From Bradyrhizobium oropedii (GTDB lineage Bacteria > Pseudomonadota > Alphaproteobacteria > Rhizobiales > Xanthobacteraceae), in assembly GCF_020889685.1 (NCBI RefSeq), contig NZ_JACMYO010000061.1, positions 1 to 43,858 of the forward strand: a stretch of DNA of 43,858 bases, in the 5' to 3' direction. The notes below the pieces were generated by a model, which saw only the letters and a list, made by a program, of their open reading frames with translations, did not search any database and was not told the DNA's origin. Positions 8,833-16,537 of this stretch are shown here, piece by piece. The first letter of the stretch is position 1. The number at the start of each line of letters is the position of its first letter. The translations under genes were made by a program, and so were the position numbers.

Positions 8833-9123
8833 GTGTTCGAAGTAGCCAGATCCGGTCACCATCGGTGCCGGATTTTGCGCGACGCCGGCGCTGGATTGCG
8901 ATGGACGGTCGGGCAGGGCGGCGCGAGTCCTTGAATAGGCGAGACGAGCTTTTCGAATTCAATGTGCTCTTCGGCAAGGCCGGCGACGTGCGCGGCGTGG
9001 TCCAATGCACGGTGCACGCAGATAATCTAACGGTGCCGGCGCAGGCGAGGGTAATCGTCGAACGGACGATTGAGCCCCTCGGGATGTTCGACTTGGCGAA
9101 AGCCATGGTCGATACTTCCAGTT

Positions 9124-9451
9124 GACGGCGCAGAGGCCCTCGACCCGCGACGACGTGCTCGACAACATCTCGTTGTATTGGCTGACCAACACCGCTATCT
9201 CCTCGGCGCGCCTGTATTGGGAGAACCAGGCCAACCTCTATCTGCCCGCCGGTGTCACGATCCCGGCCGCCGTGACGGCGTTCCCCGGCGAGAGCTTCGT
9301 GGCACCCCGAAGCTGGGCCGAGAAGGCCTATAGCAAGCTGATCTACTTCCATCAGGCTGAGGCCGGCGGCCACTTCGCGGCGTGGGAGCAGCCCGACATC
9401 TTCAGCAGGGAAGTCCGTGACGCGTTCCGCTCCCTGCGCGGTTCGATCTGA
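9124..9451 (+). pseudogene. epoxide hydrolase, C-terminal remnant
   Basis: The encoded piece contains RDDVLDNISLYWLTNTAISS, ARLYWEN, PAAVTAFPGE and a GGHFAAWEQP segment with the catalytic His. These are the lid and C-terminal end of bacterial alpha/beta-hydrolase epoxide hydrolases. The nucleophile Asp region and the whole N-terminal domain are absent upstream. The family pattern DGAEALTRDD is split by what looks like one extra G at 9142: DGAEAL is in one frame and TRDD in the next. The short open frame therefore begins at an artefactual TTG. This is a decayed gene fragment. Confidence 0.78.
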
Positions 9452-9457
9452 AGCATC

Positions 9458-9482
9458 ACGGCGCGCGTTGCACGCGCGCCGT
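9458..9482. terminator. 11-bp stem hairpin after the epoxide hydrolase remnant
   Basis: ACGGCGCGCGT and ACGCGCGCCGT form a perfect 11-base stem with a three-base loop, seven bases after the stop of the hydrolase remnant. No T-run follows, so it is either a Rho-assisted terminator or a remnant structure. Confidence 0.5.
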
Positions 9483-9761
9483 ACCTCTTCGTGAAAGGAA
9501 TGAGACCATGAGCACGCAAACATCATACGTTGACCCTCAACACCTTCGACGTGCCAATCCCGGAGGCTCATTGAATCAAACTGACGTTCCGCGGACGCTC
9601 CCCGGTGCTGCATTAGAACTATGAGTGTCCGTGGCTTGCTGCGACGCGTTCTTTTCTCAACGCAAGGTGGCAGCAAACTGAAATATCTGGCGTCCCAAAG
9701 TCACGCAGCACCGCAACCAAACTTATGCTAAGGAAGCACGACCTCTAGAAGGTTGTGTGAG
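9483..9761. other. no intact gene; possible decayed start of a short gene
   Basis: An ATG at 9508 has a good ribosome site (GAAAGGA) and opens as MSTQTSY, but its frame ends after fewer than 40 codons. Shifting frame after TSY gives VTLNTFDVPIP and then a stop, followed by KLTFRGRSPVLH. This looks like a frameshifted gene start, but no family could be recognised. The remainder up to 9761 shows nothing convincing. Confidence 0.4.
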
Positions 9762-9953
9762 ATGAAAAAAAGCGACGTAATTTGTTCTGAGTGCTGCGCT
9801 GGATTTCGCCGTCTTGAGTTGTCGTCACAGCCCGGCGAAAGGGGCGAGTACCGCTGTCCGGCCTGCAACGCTTCCCTTGAAGTTTTTGACGGTAGTAGGC
9901 TAATCGCATACCGACTGACCATCGAACCATGCACGAGAGCCATGCGCGATTGA
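9762..9953 (+). CDS. small zinc-ribbon-like protein
   Basis: This 63-residue protein begins MKKSDVICSECCAGFRRLEL and later has RCPACNASLEVFDG. The two CxxC pairs (near residues 8-11 and 32-35) form a probable zinc ribbon. Short proteins of this type, with the ELSS-G-KGE-RCP-C--LEVFDG pattern, are common uncharacterised proteins in Bradyrhizobium. GAAGG lies about eight bases before the ATG. It stands alone amid decayed genes. It may be a nucleic-acid or protein-binding accessory; the function is unknown. Confidence 0.65.
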   Translation: MKKSDVICSECCAGFRRLELSSQPGERGEYRCPACNASLEVFDGSRLIAYRLTIEPCTRAMRD

Positions 9954-10049
9954 GCCGCCCGCGGTTGGGGATCGCGATGGCCGAGGTCACGTCAGTAATC
10001 GGCCGCAGCTAGGTGTCGACTTGAAGCGGCCCTACCGATCGCGCCGATA

Positions 10050-10132
10050 GCTCATGCGAGGGACTGGGATGTCGTCAATCCAACCGAAATGGGGCGACGG
10101 TTTCCTCTGGGTTGCTTACTCCTCGCATGAGC
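10050..10132. repeat. 12-bp perfect inverted repeat bounding an 83-bp unit
   Basis: GCTCATGCGAGG at 10050-10061 and its exact complement CCTCGCATGAGC at 10121-10132 bound a 59-base spacer with no gene. The shape resembles a tiny non-autonomous element or a long hairpin. No flanking target duplication was found by eye. It lies just outside the tRNA-relic zone. Confidence 0.55.
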
Positions 10133-10187
10133 CAGAACGGCCGTCTCGATCTGGTGCACTCTTATCGCGCTATGATTTAGGGGAAAA

Positions 10188-10262
10188 TGGCGCGCCCGAC
10201 ACGATTAGAACGTGTGACCTTGCCCTCGGAAAGGCAACGCTCCGGCCTCCAGGTTCTCGGAT
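10188..10262 (-). pseudogene. decayed tRNA-Arg(CCG)-like gene
   Basis: Read on the minus strand, the 3' half is tRNA-like. It has an anticodon stem TTGCC/GGCAA enclosing a loop with CCG, a T-stem ACACG/CGTGT with loop TTCTAAT (normal would be TTCGAAT), then the acceptor strand CGGGCGC and GCCA. The anticodon loop has eight bases instead of seven. The D-arm and 5' acceptor strand are not recognisable. It is therefore a non-functional relic or an attachment-site remnant, not a working tRNA. Confidence 0.6.
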
Positions 10263-10399
10263 ACGCAATTAGCCGACGGCAAGCGCGGGTGTTGGAGCCA
10301 AGCGAGCGCGCGCACGATCTCCGCTTACTCTGTGGTACGCTGCCCCTCGAAGCTGCACGATGTTGCTTCTGCCAAGTCGATAATCAAGAATGCCTTTCA

Positions 10400-10430
10400 G
10401 GGCCGTAGCTGAATTGGTAGGTTCTGACCC
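10400..10430 (+). pseudogene. possible tRNA 5'-half relic
   Basis: GGGCCGTAGCT followed by GAATTGGTAGG resembles the first 25 bases of a tRNA (acceptor strand, TAGCTCAG D-arm start and TTGGTAGAG loop) with several substitutions. No anticodon or T-arm follows. It is weak alone but lies between two other tRNA fragments. Confidence 0.35.
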
Positions 10431-10528
10431 CAAAAGAACGAAAATGCATTGTCTTTCAATGGAGGTTGACTGACACTCTCTCCGCCGCGCTGCGATTAGA
10501 CCGCAACTTGAACCGAGTGTCGGTATCG

Positions 10529-10552
10529 GTGGTTGCGCCTCCCCGCAACCAC
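10529..10552. repeat. 9-bp stem hairpin
   Basis: GTGGTTGCG and CGCAACCAC pair perfectly around a six-base loop. It lies in the gap between tRNA relics and the recombinase end. No T-run follows on either strand, so the role is unknown. Confidence 0.45.
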
Positions 10553-10709
10553 TTCTGTCATAACTCACTCACCGTCCCGGTCTAACCGCCGGGGCGGATT
10601 CCGGGAATCAGGGATCGCGACGGCCCAGGTTCGGCTGCGCGCAGCGCTATCGTTGGGGTTCATCGAGAGTGAAGGATATAGACGTCCTCTGGACAGAACC
10701 TTGCCTTTG

Positions 10710-10754
10710 CTACGAATCCGAGGGTCGGACGTTCGAATCGTTCCGGGCGCGCCA
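10710..10754 (+). pseudogene. 3' half of tRNA-Arg(ACG), probable attachment site
   Basis: The 45 bases match a tRNA from the anticodon loop onward. They comprise loop CTACGAA (anticodon ACG), a T-stem GGACG/CGTTC around the canonical TTCGAAT, the acceptor strand CGGGCGC and GCCA. The sequence before the loop (CTTTG) cannot pair with the 3' anticodon stem, so the 5' half is missing. A break at the anticodon loop is where integrases commonly cross over in tRNA genes, and the recombinase gene on the other strand ends exactly here. Confidence 0.7.
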
Positions 10755-12386
10755 TTTGCATACAAAACCACGAACATTTCCGTCCTCGGTCTGTTTACCG
10801 GCGATGGCAGCCTGGAGGATATCCTTGCTGCCAACGATCCGGATGGCCTTATCGTCCACCACGATGGCGTCGATGATGGAGTGGATGTAGCCCTTCCGGG
10901 TGTTGACGTCTGCGGTGTCGAGCTTTTCATTCATCAGCCGAGCGAACGCGTTGATCTTGCCAGCATCGATGGCGGCTGCGGTGCTGCATTGGGCGCGAGC
11001 GTGGTCCAGCGCCGCCTTGGCGCGTTCCCGCTGCGATTTGAGCGCGGCAGTGCGCTCCCGGAGGAGGTCGTCGAGTTCGACGATTCCGTCTTCGATCGAG
11101 CGGTAAAGACGCTTGAGGCGGTCCTCGGCGTCGCTGAGCTCCCGCTGGAGATCAAGCAGCCTCCGATCCGCAGACTCACTTTGGCAGCTTGGCGCTCCAT
11201 CAGGGACTTGAGGAGATCGGCGATCCTGTCGGGTGCCAGGACGCGCTGCCTGAGGTTGGTTAGAACGATCTCATCCAGCGTCCCAGCGGGAAATGCCGGC
11301 CCTTGCAGACGGTCTTTCCCTTCTGGTGCGCGCCGGCGCAGGAGTAGTACGAATACGACCGGCCCTGCCGATTGATCGTGCCGGTGCGGGTCATTCCAGA
11401 ACCACAGGATGCACAGACCGCGATACCCGTCAGCAGCGAGGGGCCGTTAACCACCCGCGGGGGAGTCGTCTTCGGATTGCTCTTGGTCAGTTTCGCCTGC
11501 ACCCTGTCGAAATCCGCCTGCTCGATCAGGGCAGGCACCGGAATCTGGATGACCGTCGAGGGATCGTATTTGCGTCCGTCACGTGAGCTGCGCACGCCGT
11601 ATGGCCATTGACCAGTGGCATAGCAGCTGTTGGTCAAGATCTTGTGGACCGGTCCGACGCCGAAGGTGCGCCGCGCCGGGTGCGGTAGCCGTGGCTGTTC
11701 AGCCATTTCGTCGTTTCCTTCACGCCGAGGGGGCCGGTGGTGCCATCTCCGTCCAAGTAGAGCTTGAAGATCAGCCGGACGGTTTCCGCCTCCACCGGGT
11801 CGGTATCGAGCTTCTTCTTGATCTTCTGACCACGTCGCTCTGCTTCAACGATCTTGTAGCCGAGCGGAGGCGTTGCGCCATTCCAGAATCCCTGTCGAGC
11901 CGACTCGCGCATCGCTCTGATTGTATTTTTACTTATTTCCCGCGATGTATGCTCATCAAACGCTCCGATGATTTGTCGCACGAGAATTTGGCTCGGGTCG
12001 TCGCCGGTGGGTTGTGTGACCGAAACGACCTCGACGCCGTGCTTGCGTAATTTCCGGATCGTCAATTCCATTTCGGCGACGTTGCGAAAGAACCGATTGA
12101 ATGCGTAGAAAACGATCGCGTCGTACGGATGATCAGATCCGCAAGCGCGATCGATCATCTCCTGCAGGACGGGCCTGCGATCGTCGGTAGCCGTCTTCGC
12201 TTCGACGAATTCATCGACGATCAAATAGCTATTCTGATCACAGAAGCCCGCCGTGATTTTTCGCTGGCTCGGAATGCTGGCTTCGGTGGTTAGTTGTCGC
12301 CCCGTGGAAACCCTATAATAGGTGGCAACGCGCTTCGTTGCGTCGAGCTTCTTCGAGATCGAATTGCGGAAAACGTGCTTGTTCAT
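10710..12386 (-). pseudogene. large serine recombinase (resolvase-type), frameshifted
   Basis: The N-terminal resolvase domain is intact: YYRVSTGRQ holds the nucleophile Ser, with FYAFNRFFRN and IIGAFDEHTSREISKNT further on. The recombinase domain (GYKIVEAERRGQ, then KILTNSCYATGQWPYG) and a zinc-ribbon domain with CASCGSGM, YYSC and VCKGRH follow. A long coiled coil comes next (ERTAALKSQRERAKAALDHA). The frame is lost three times: near 11666-11672 (after TRRGA), 11279-11284 (after FPLG) and 11179-11184 (after RQAAK). Each is repairable by one or two bases. The restored protein would have about 558 residues. Its last codons read through a tRNA-Arg 3' half. ATG 12386 is preferred over the upstream TTG. 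Such enzymes move islands or phages; this copy is probably dead. Confidence 0.85.
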
Positions 12387-12484
12387 GAGCAATATCTGCG
12401 ATTGGATTGCAGTGAGTACGAGCCCTTCAGATAGATTCTGCGCAGCTTGAGAGGCGTACTGTCAACGAAAATCCGTCCGCCAAA

Positions 12485-12661
12485 TCAGCGACCTTTCGGA
12501 TCATCGCTGAACAACTCCAGGAGCTCATTGCCGAGCAGAATCTCGATTGCACGCAACTCCCTGTCCAGGACAGGCAAAGGCTGGGGCATCTCGAACGTCA
12601 CCTGGAAATCCGCCGCCTGCGGCTGCCGAGGACCGCGCTTCCGGGGGATGCCGGGTGACAC
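12485..12661 (-). CDS. short uncharacterised protein beside the recombinase
   Basis: A 58-residue frame from a GTG at 12661 ends in FEMPQPLPVLDRELRAIEILLGNELLELFSDD, a regular amphipathic segment that looks like real protein. It lies 98 bases upstream of the recombinase on the same strand, where island recombinases often have a small companion gene. An AGGGAG lies about a dozen bases before the GTG, which is poor spacing. The frame also extends upstream without family resemblance, so the start is uncertain. No family was recognised. Confidence 0.4.
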   Translation of the reverse strand: MSPGIPRKRGPRQPQAADFQVTFEMPQPLPVLDRELRAIEILLGNELLELFSDDPKGR

Positions 12662-12676
12662 AACGACGTGGTCGCT

Positions 12677-12694
12677 CCCTGCAGCATTGCAGGG
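12677..12694. promoter_or_regulatory. 7-bp inverted repeat upstream of the short gene
   Basis: CCCTGCA and TGCAGGG are exact complements separated by four bases, just upstream of the proposed GTG start at 12661. It could be an operator or a small hairpin in the leader. The evidence is symmetry alone. Confidence 0.35.
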
Positions 12695-12910
12695 CAGCAG
12701 ACCAGATCGCCTGCGATGGGCTACGCGCCTAGAGCCCATGACTGAGCTCCCGTCGCGTTTTGCGGATCCGCTCTGCTTGTCGGTCGAGGGGTCTTGCACT
12801 CTCGATCACGTCGAGCGTGGAGATCTTGGGCGACGCGCGAGAAAGCCGCTATGGCACCGTGCGCTCCTTCCTCGACTCTTGTATCCGATCGCGGGGCGAT
12901 GTCCCGCTTG

Positions 12911-13306
12911 TCAGCGCTGCATTTGCAAATTCATCATCTCGCCTTGCACCATCATGTTCTGATTCAGGTCGGCCATGATCACGAGCGATCCTCCGAGAAC
13001 CAGGAAGACAATGAGCACGCCGAACGCGAGCGCCAGGACATTGTTGGTGCTGTCCGGTCCGGTCGTGATGTGAAGGAAGAAGATCAGGTGCACGCTCATC
13101 TGGGCGATGGCAAGGACGAAGAGTCCAGCCATCACGCCGGGTGCCCAGAGCAGTGACGTGTTGACCACCCAGAAGGACGTGGCCGTCAGGATCACCGCCA
13201 GCAGCAGACCGATCGTGTACACAAGAAAGCCGGAAGAAGCTTGTTGCTCCGAGGCCGGGATCGCCGGCCTGTCACCCGGTGCAACGTTCCAATGCACTTC
13301 AGTCAT
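12911..13306 (-). CDS. cyoD: cytochrome o ubiquinol oxidase subunit IV (CyoD)
   Basis: The 131-residue product has a soluble N-terminus (MTEVHWNVAPGDRP) and three membrane helices (VYTIGLLLAVILTATSFWVV, VLAIAQMSVHLIFFLH and LAFGVLIVFLVLGGSLVIM). The MSVHLIFFLHI segment is the CyoD hallmark. Subunit IV helps assemble the proton-pumping bo3 quinol oxidase. Its ATG overlaps the stop of the upstream cyoC remnant by four bases, as in normal cyo operons. However, cyoA, cyoB and most of cyoC are missing, so this subunit has no partner here and is probably a relic under no selection, unless another cyo operon exists elsewhere. Confidence 0.88.
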   Translation of the reverse strand: MTEVHWNVAPGDRPAIPASEQQASSGFLVYTIGLLLAVILTATSFWVVNTSLLWAPGVMAGLFVLAIAQMSVHLIFFLHITTGPDSTNNVLALAFGVLIVFLVLGGSLVIMADLNQNMMVQGEMMNLQMQR

Positions 13307-13548
13307 GGAAGAACTCCCATCAGATAGACAACGGTGAAAATCAGGACCCAGATGACGTCGAGCGCATGCCAGAACAGGGAGAAGCAGTGCAGGCGGCGGA
13401 CCACCACCTCCTGGAAACCCCTTAGCGACAGCTGAACCATCATCAGAACAAGCCACACCAGTCCGGTCGCCACGTGCAGCCCGTGACAACCGACCAGCGT
13501 GAAGAAGGCGGAAAGGAATGCGCTACGTTGCGGGGTCGCGACCGGCCA
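13303..13548 (-). pseudogene. cyoC: cyoC 3' remnant
   Basis: The open stretch encodes PQRSAFLSAFFTLVGCHG, then LHVATGLVWL, then LHCFSLFWHALDVIWVLIF, which is the C-terminal 75-80 residues of cytochrome o oxidase subunit III. It ends in TGA overlapping the cyoD ATG. Upstream the same frame meets a TGA at 13549-13551 and the sequence changes to the tail region of an unrelated monooxygenase gene. The first 120 or so residues of the roughly 210-residue protein are absent. This marks a deletion or insertion junction that removed cyoAB and the cyoC start. Confidence 0.85.
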
Positions 13549-13574
13549 TCAGCGGACGTGGCCTCGTAGTTCGT

Positions 13575-13865
13575 CTACGCCCCGACCTGCTTAAGCCGCA
13601 GGATGGTGGGCTTGCCGTCCATGAATTCAGCCATCGCCCGGCCGAGTGTCTTAAAGTATTCTGTGCTGCGATGGGCTTCGACCGCTGCTTGATCGGCGTA
13701 GCGCTCCATGAACACATAGGTATTCGGCACTTCACCGTAGTAGAGCTGATACAACAAGCAGCCCTTCTCGCTTTCGTTGACCTTATTGACGAGCTCAGTC
13801 GCGATCTTCTCGAATTCCGCGGCCTTGCCCTCCTTGATCTTGATCGTTGCGACAGTTCCAAACAT
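13575..13865 (-). CDS. antibiotic biosynthesis monooxygenase (ABM)-domain protein
   Basis: The 96-residue protein MFGTVATIKIKEGK... carries the ABM ferredoxin-like fold patterns: KEGKAAEFEKIATELV, CLLYQLYYGE, YVFMERYADQAAVEAHRST and YFKTLGRAM. Family members oxidise quinols or polyketides without cofactors, or degrade haem; this sequence is closest in style to quinol monooxygenases such as YgiN. The start at 13865 is chosen because GGAG lies six bases upstream; the TTG and ATG further out have no site. It lies between cydB and the broken cyoC on the same strand, so a role with quinols is attractive but unproven. Confidence 0.78.
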   Translation of the reverse strand: MFGTVATIKIKEGKAAEFEKIATELVNKVNESEKGCLLYQLYYGEVPNTYVFMERYADQAAVEAHRSTEYFKTLGRAMAEFMDGKPTILRLKQVGA

Positions 13866-14078
13866 TCGTATCTCCATCAAGTTTGAGTTCGTTGTAACTG
13901 CGTTCAGAATAGCGTTGCTCGACCTGCCTTAGGTGCTCAGGACGACCGGCTTGCAGTACTCTCTCGCTCAACGCGATCTGTTGCCCGCAGCCTGCCAATT
14001 TTCACGTCACCGCTGCTATCACTCCGACCTCGGAGCCATTGAGCAGTTGTAAGGTCGACGACCGCACACTCACACCCC

Positions 14079-15116
14079 TCATTCTGCTGGGTGAGGCGAA
14101 CCGATCTTCCCAAGATGGGCATTGCCGGAGCCCTGATGATGGTCCGCTGTTAGCCCCATCTTGCCGCGGAAGACGCGATACCCGACAACGGCATAGAGCA
14201 GCATGAGGGGGTAGACAAAGATGCCCGCACCCCAGAACATGAACGCAAGGCTGGAGTGGGGGGCTGCGCCGGCGTCGATCGTGATGGCGAACGGAATCAT
14301 GTAGGGCCAGAACGAAAGCGCGAGCGTGCCGAAGGCGGAAACGAAGATAAGCGTAACCAATCGGAATGGCCAACGGTCATCGCGACGCAGGATGCTGCGC
14401 GCGAGGACCAACGCCGCGACGCCACCAATGGCCGGGAAGACGAAAAGATATGGCCGATCGATCCATTGGTGCATGATCGGAAGGTGTTTGAGCAGCGCGT
14501 GCAAGAAGACGATGACCAGGAACGCCAATACGGCGCTTGCGAGGACGGGGATCGCGCGATGCGCATAGGCCCTGATCGGGCCATCAGATTTCCTGACGAG
14601 CCAGCACGCGCCAAGAAGTGCGTAGCCGAAACTCAGCCCGACGCCACACAACAGCGCAAAGCTCGTCACCCAGCCAAATGCGCCGCCAGAATATTGGCCA
14701 TCGGTGAACTGCAGCCCCTCGACCAGAGCACCGACCATCACGCCTTGCATAAAGCTCGCCGCGAGCGAGCCGCAAGCGAAGCAAACATCCCAGATCCAGC
14801 GTCGCTGCGCCTCGTTGCGAAACTCGAATGATACGCCGCGTAGGATCAAGCCCGCCAGCATGACGACGACAGGAACATAAAGCGCAGATAGCAGTGTCGC
14901 GTAGACGACCGGAAACGCGCTCCACAGGACGACGGCAGTGACAATAAGCCAGGTCTCATTGCCGTCCCAGAAGGGCGCGATGGTGCGCAGCATGATGGTT
15001 CGGCTGGCCTCGCTCCTTGTCAAGCCGAACAGCATGCCAACACCAAGATCGAAGCCGTCAAGCAGCAGATACAGAAGCATGCTGATCGCGAGAACTGAAA
15101 CCCAGAACATGACCAT
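14079..15116 (-). CDS. cydB: cytochrome bd-type quinol oxidase subunit II
   Basis: The 345-residue protein has about nine membrane helices and begins MVMFWVSVLAISMLLYLLLDGFDLGVGML, the CydB start with the conserved DGFDLG. PFWDGNETWLIV follows, and FRNEAQRRWIWD sits near residue 100. It is the partner of CydA in the two-subunit bd oxidase that reduces oxygen at the expense of quinol without pumping protons. AGGAGA precedes the ATG, and only two bases separate it from the cydA stop, so translation is probably coupled. No CydX-like small gene was seen after it. The pair resembles the cyanide-insensitive CioAB branch because subunit I has a short Q-loop. Confidence 0.93.
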   Translation of the reverse strand: MVMFWVSVLAISMLLYLLLDGFDLGVGMLFGLTRSEASRTIMLRTIAPFWDGNETWLIVTAVVLWSAFPVVYATLLSALYVPVVVMLAGLILRGVSFEFRNEAQRRWIWDVCFACGSLAASFMQGVMVGALVEGLQFTDGQYSGGAFGWVTSFALLCGVGLSFGYALLGACWLVRKSDGPIRAYAHRAIPVLASAVLAFLVIVFLHALLKHLPIMHQWIDRPYLFVFPAIGGVAALVLARSILRRDDRWPFRLVTLIFVSAFGTLALSFWPYMIPFAITIDAGAAPHSSLAFMFWGAGIFVYPLMLLYAVVGYRVFRGKMGLTADHHQGSGNAHLGKIGSPHPAE

Positions 15117-15118
15117 GT

Positions 15119-16528
15119 CTATTCTCCTGCAGTCATGAAGCTCGCCGCGCCAGCCTCTCCGCCGGCCAACGACATCGGCCGGTTGGGGGTGGCGTCATAC
15201 GGAAGCTCGGTGGCATGTCGCGAGGGGCCATCGCGCAAGAGCCGGTAGATGTAGAGGGTGCCGAACGAAAAGATGAAGAGGTAGATTGCACCGAACAGGA
15301 TGAGCGAGCTCAGCGCGGTGCCGGCCGTCAGGAACGGGGTCATGGCCTGATCGGTGCGCAACGCCCCGTAAATCACCCAAGGCTGGCGGCCGACTTCTGC
15401 CGTGTACCATCCCGTGAGGATGGCGATGAACGGCAGGGGAAAGCTCAGAAAGATGGACCAAAGCAGGAAGCGGCTTCGCTCGAGGCGGTGCGTGACGCTC
15501 AGATAGGAGCCAAGCCAGGCAAGCGCGATCATGATCAACCCACAGCCGACCATGATGCGGAAGGTCGCAAACGGGATGAGCACCGGCGGACGATCCTGCG
15601 GCGGGAAATCGGTCAGTCCGACCTCCTTTGACGTCAGGCTCATGCTGCCGACAATACTTCCGAGCACCGGAATCTTGATTTCGTATGTGTTGGTCTCGTG
15701 TACCGGATCGGGCCACGCGATCAGCACCTCGCTCGCCGGCTGCTCATCGTGCCAGCGGCCCTCGATCGCCGCGAACTTCGCCGGCTGAAAGTCGTGGACA
15801 TAGTCGCCAACCAGGTGGCCGAACGCCAGCTGAATCGGCATGAGCACTGCCGCGAGGAGCAGACCCATACGGAGCATGACCAACGCCTCAGCGCGAGATT
15901 TGTCTCGCAGCAGATACCACGCACCGCTTGACGCGACGCAGAATGCGCCCGTGAGGTAGGAAGCGAGCAGCATGTGTGGGAAGCGTGACCAGACCACTGA
16001 GTTGAAGATGATCTTCGTCCAGTCGTCAGGAACAAACTGGCCATTGTGCACGACGTAACCGACCGGCACCTGCATCCAGCTGTTGTTCACCATGATCCAG
16101 AATGCCGAAAGTGTCGTTCCAAACGCCACCATGACCGTCGAGAACAAATAGAACCAAGGTGCTACACGCTGGCGTCCAAGAATGAGGACGCCGAAGAAGC
16201 CGGCTTCAAGCGCGAAGGCAGTGAATGCCTCGTAGGAGAGCAGCGGTCCTTGGACCGGTCCCGACATGTTCGACAGCACGCTCCAGTTCGTGCCGAACTG
16301 AAAGGCCATGACGACGCCCGACACCACGCCTAGGCCAAAAGCCACGCCGAATATCTTGAGCCAGAACTGAAACAGGGTCCGGTAGACGGCATTGCCGGTC
16401 CACAGATGCTTTGTTTCCAGAACAGCGAGCCAGGCAGCCAGTCCAATACTGAACGCCGGAAAAATGATGTGAAAGGAAATGGTAAATGCGAATTGCAGCC
16501 GCGACAAAAGAAGTGCTGAAGCGTCCAT
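15119..16528 (-). CDS. cydA: cytochrome bd-type quinol oxidase subunit I (CioA-like)
   Basis: The 469-residue protein starts MDASALLLSRLQFAFTISFH, with His20 placed as the haem b595 ligand. It continues with ALEAGFFGVL holding the conserved Glu residues, FPHMLLASY with the haem b558 His, and GRQPWVIYGALRTDQAMTP. The periplasmic Q-loop has QPAKFAAIEG, the Lys/Glu pair that contacts quinol. It lacks the long insertion, so the protein is about 50 residues shorter than the E. coli type. That is the mark of the CioA branch, often resistant to cyanide and NO. TAGGAGG precedes the ATG. It forms an operon with cydB and probably the small exported protein nine bases upstream. Confidence 0.94.
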   Translation of the reverse strand: MDASALLLSRLQFAFTISFHIIFPAFSIGLAAWLAVLETKHLWTGNAVYRTLFQFWLKIFGVAFGLGVVSGVVMAFQFGTNWSVLSNMSGPVQGPLLSYEAFTAFALEAGFFGVLILGRQRVAPWFYLFSTVMVAFGTTLSAFWIMVNNSWMQVPVGYVVHNGQFVPDDWTKIIFNSVVWSRFPHMLLASYLTGAFCVASSGAWYLLRDKSRAEALVMLRMGLLLAAVLMPIQLAFGHLVGDYVHDFQPAKFAAIEGRWHDEQPASEVLIAWPDPVHETNTYEIKIPVLGSIVGSMSLTSKEVGLTDFPPQDRPPVLIPFATFRIMVGCGLIMIALAWLGSYLSVTHRLERSRFLLWSIFLSFPLPFIAILTGWYTAEVGRQPWVIYGALRTDQAMTPFLTAGTALSSLILFGAIYLFIFSFGTLYIYRLLRDGPSRHATELPYDATPNRPMSLAGGEAGAASFMTAGE

Positions 16529-16537
16529 CGAAGCCTC

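Noticed and set aside
8771..9676. 301-codon minus-strand frame
   Set aside because: It is opposite two recognisable gene remnants and matches nothing; remnants on the plus strand explain the open frame.
10054..10408. Short proteins with a DTIRTCDL or RLERVT pattern
   Set aside because: These are translations of a tRNA-like sequence on the opposite strand, a known annotation artefact.
10188..10754. Functional tRNA genes
   Set aside because: Each tRNA-like piece lacks one half or has broken stems, so none folds into a complete cloverleaf.
10533..11375. 280-codon plus-strand frame
   Set aside because: It is antisense to the C-terminal part of the serine recombinase, which is restored by simple frame corrections on the minus strand.
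13307..13489. N-terminal extension of CyoD to 192 residues
   Set aside because: The extra residues are the out-of-frame reading of the cyoC tail; the standard CyoD start is at 13306 with a ribosome site.
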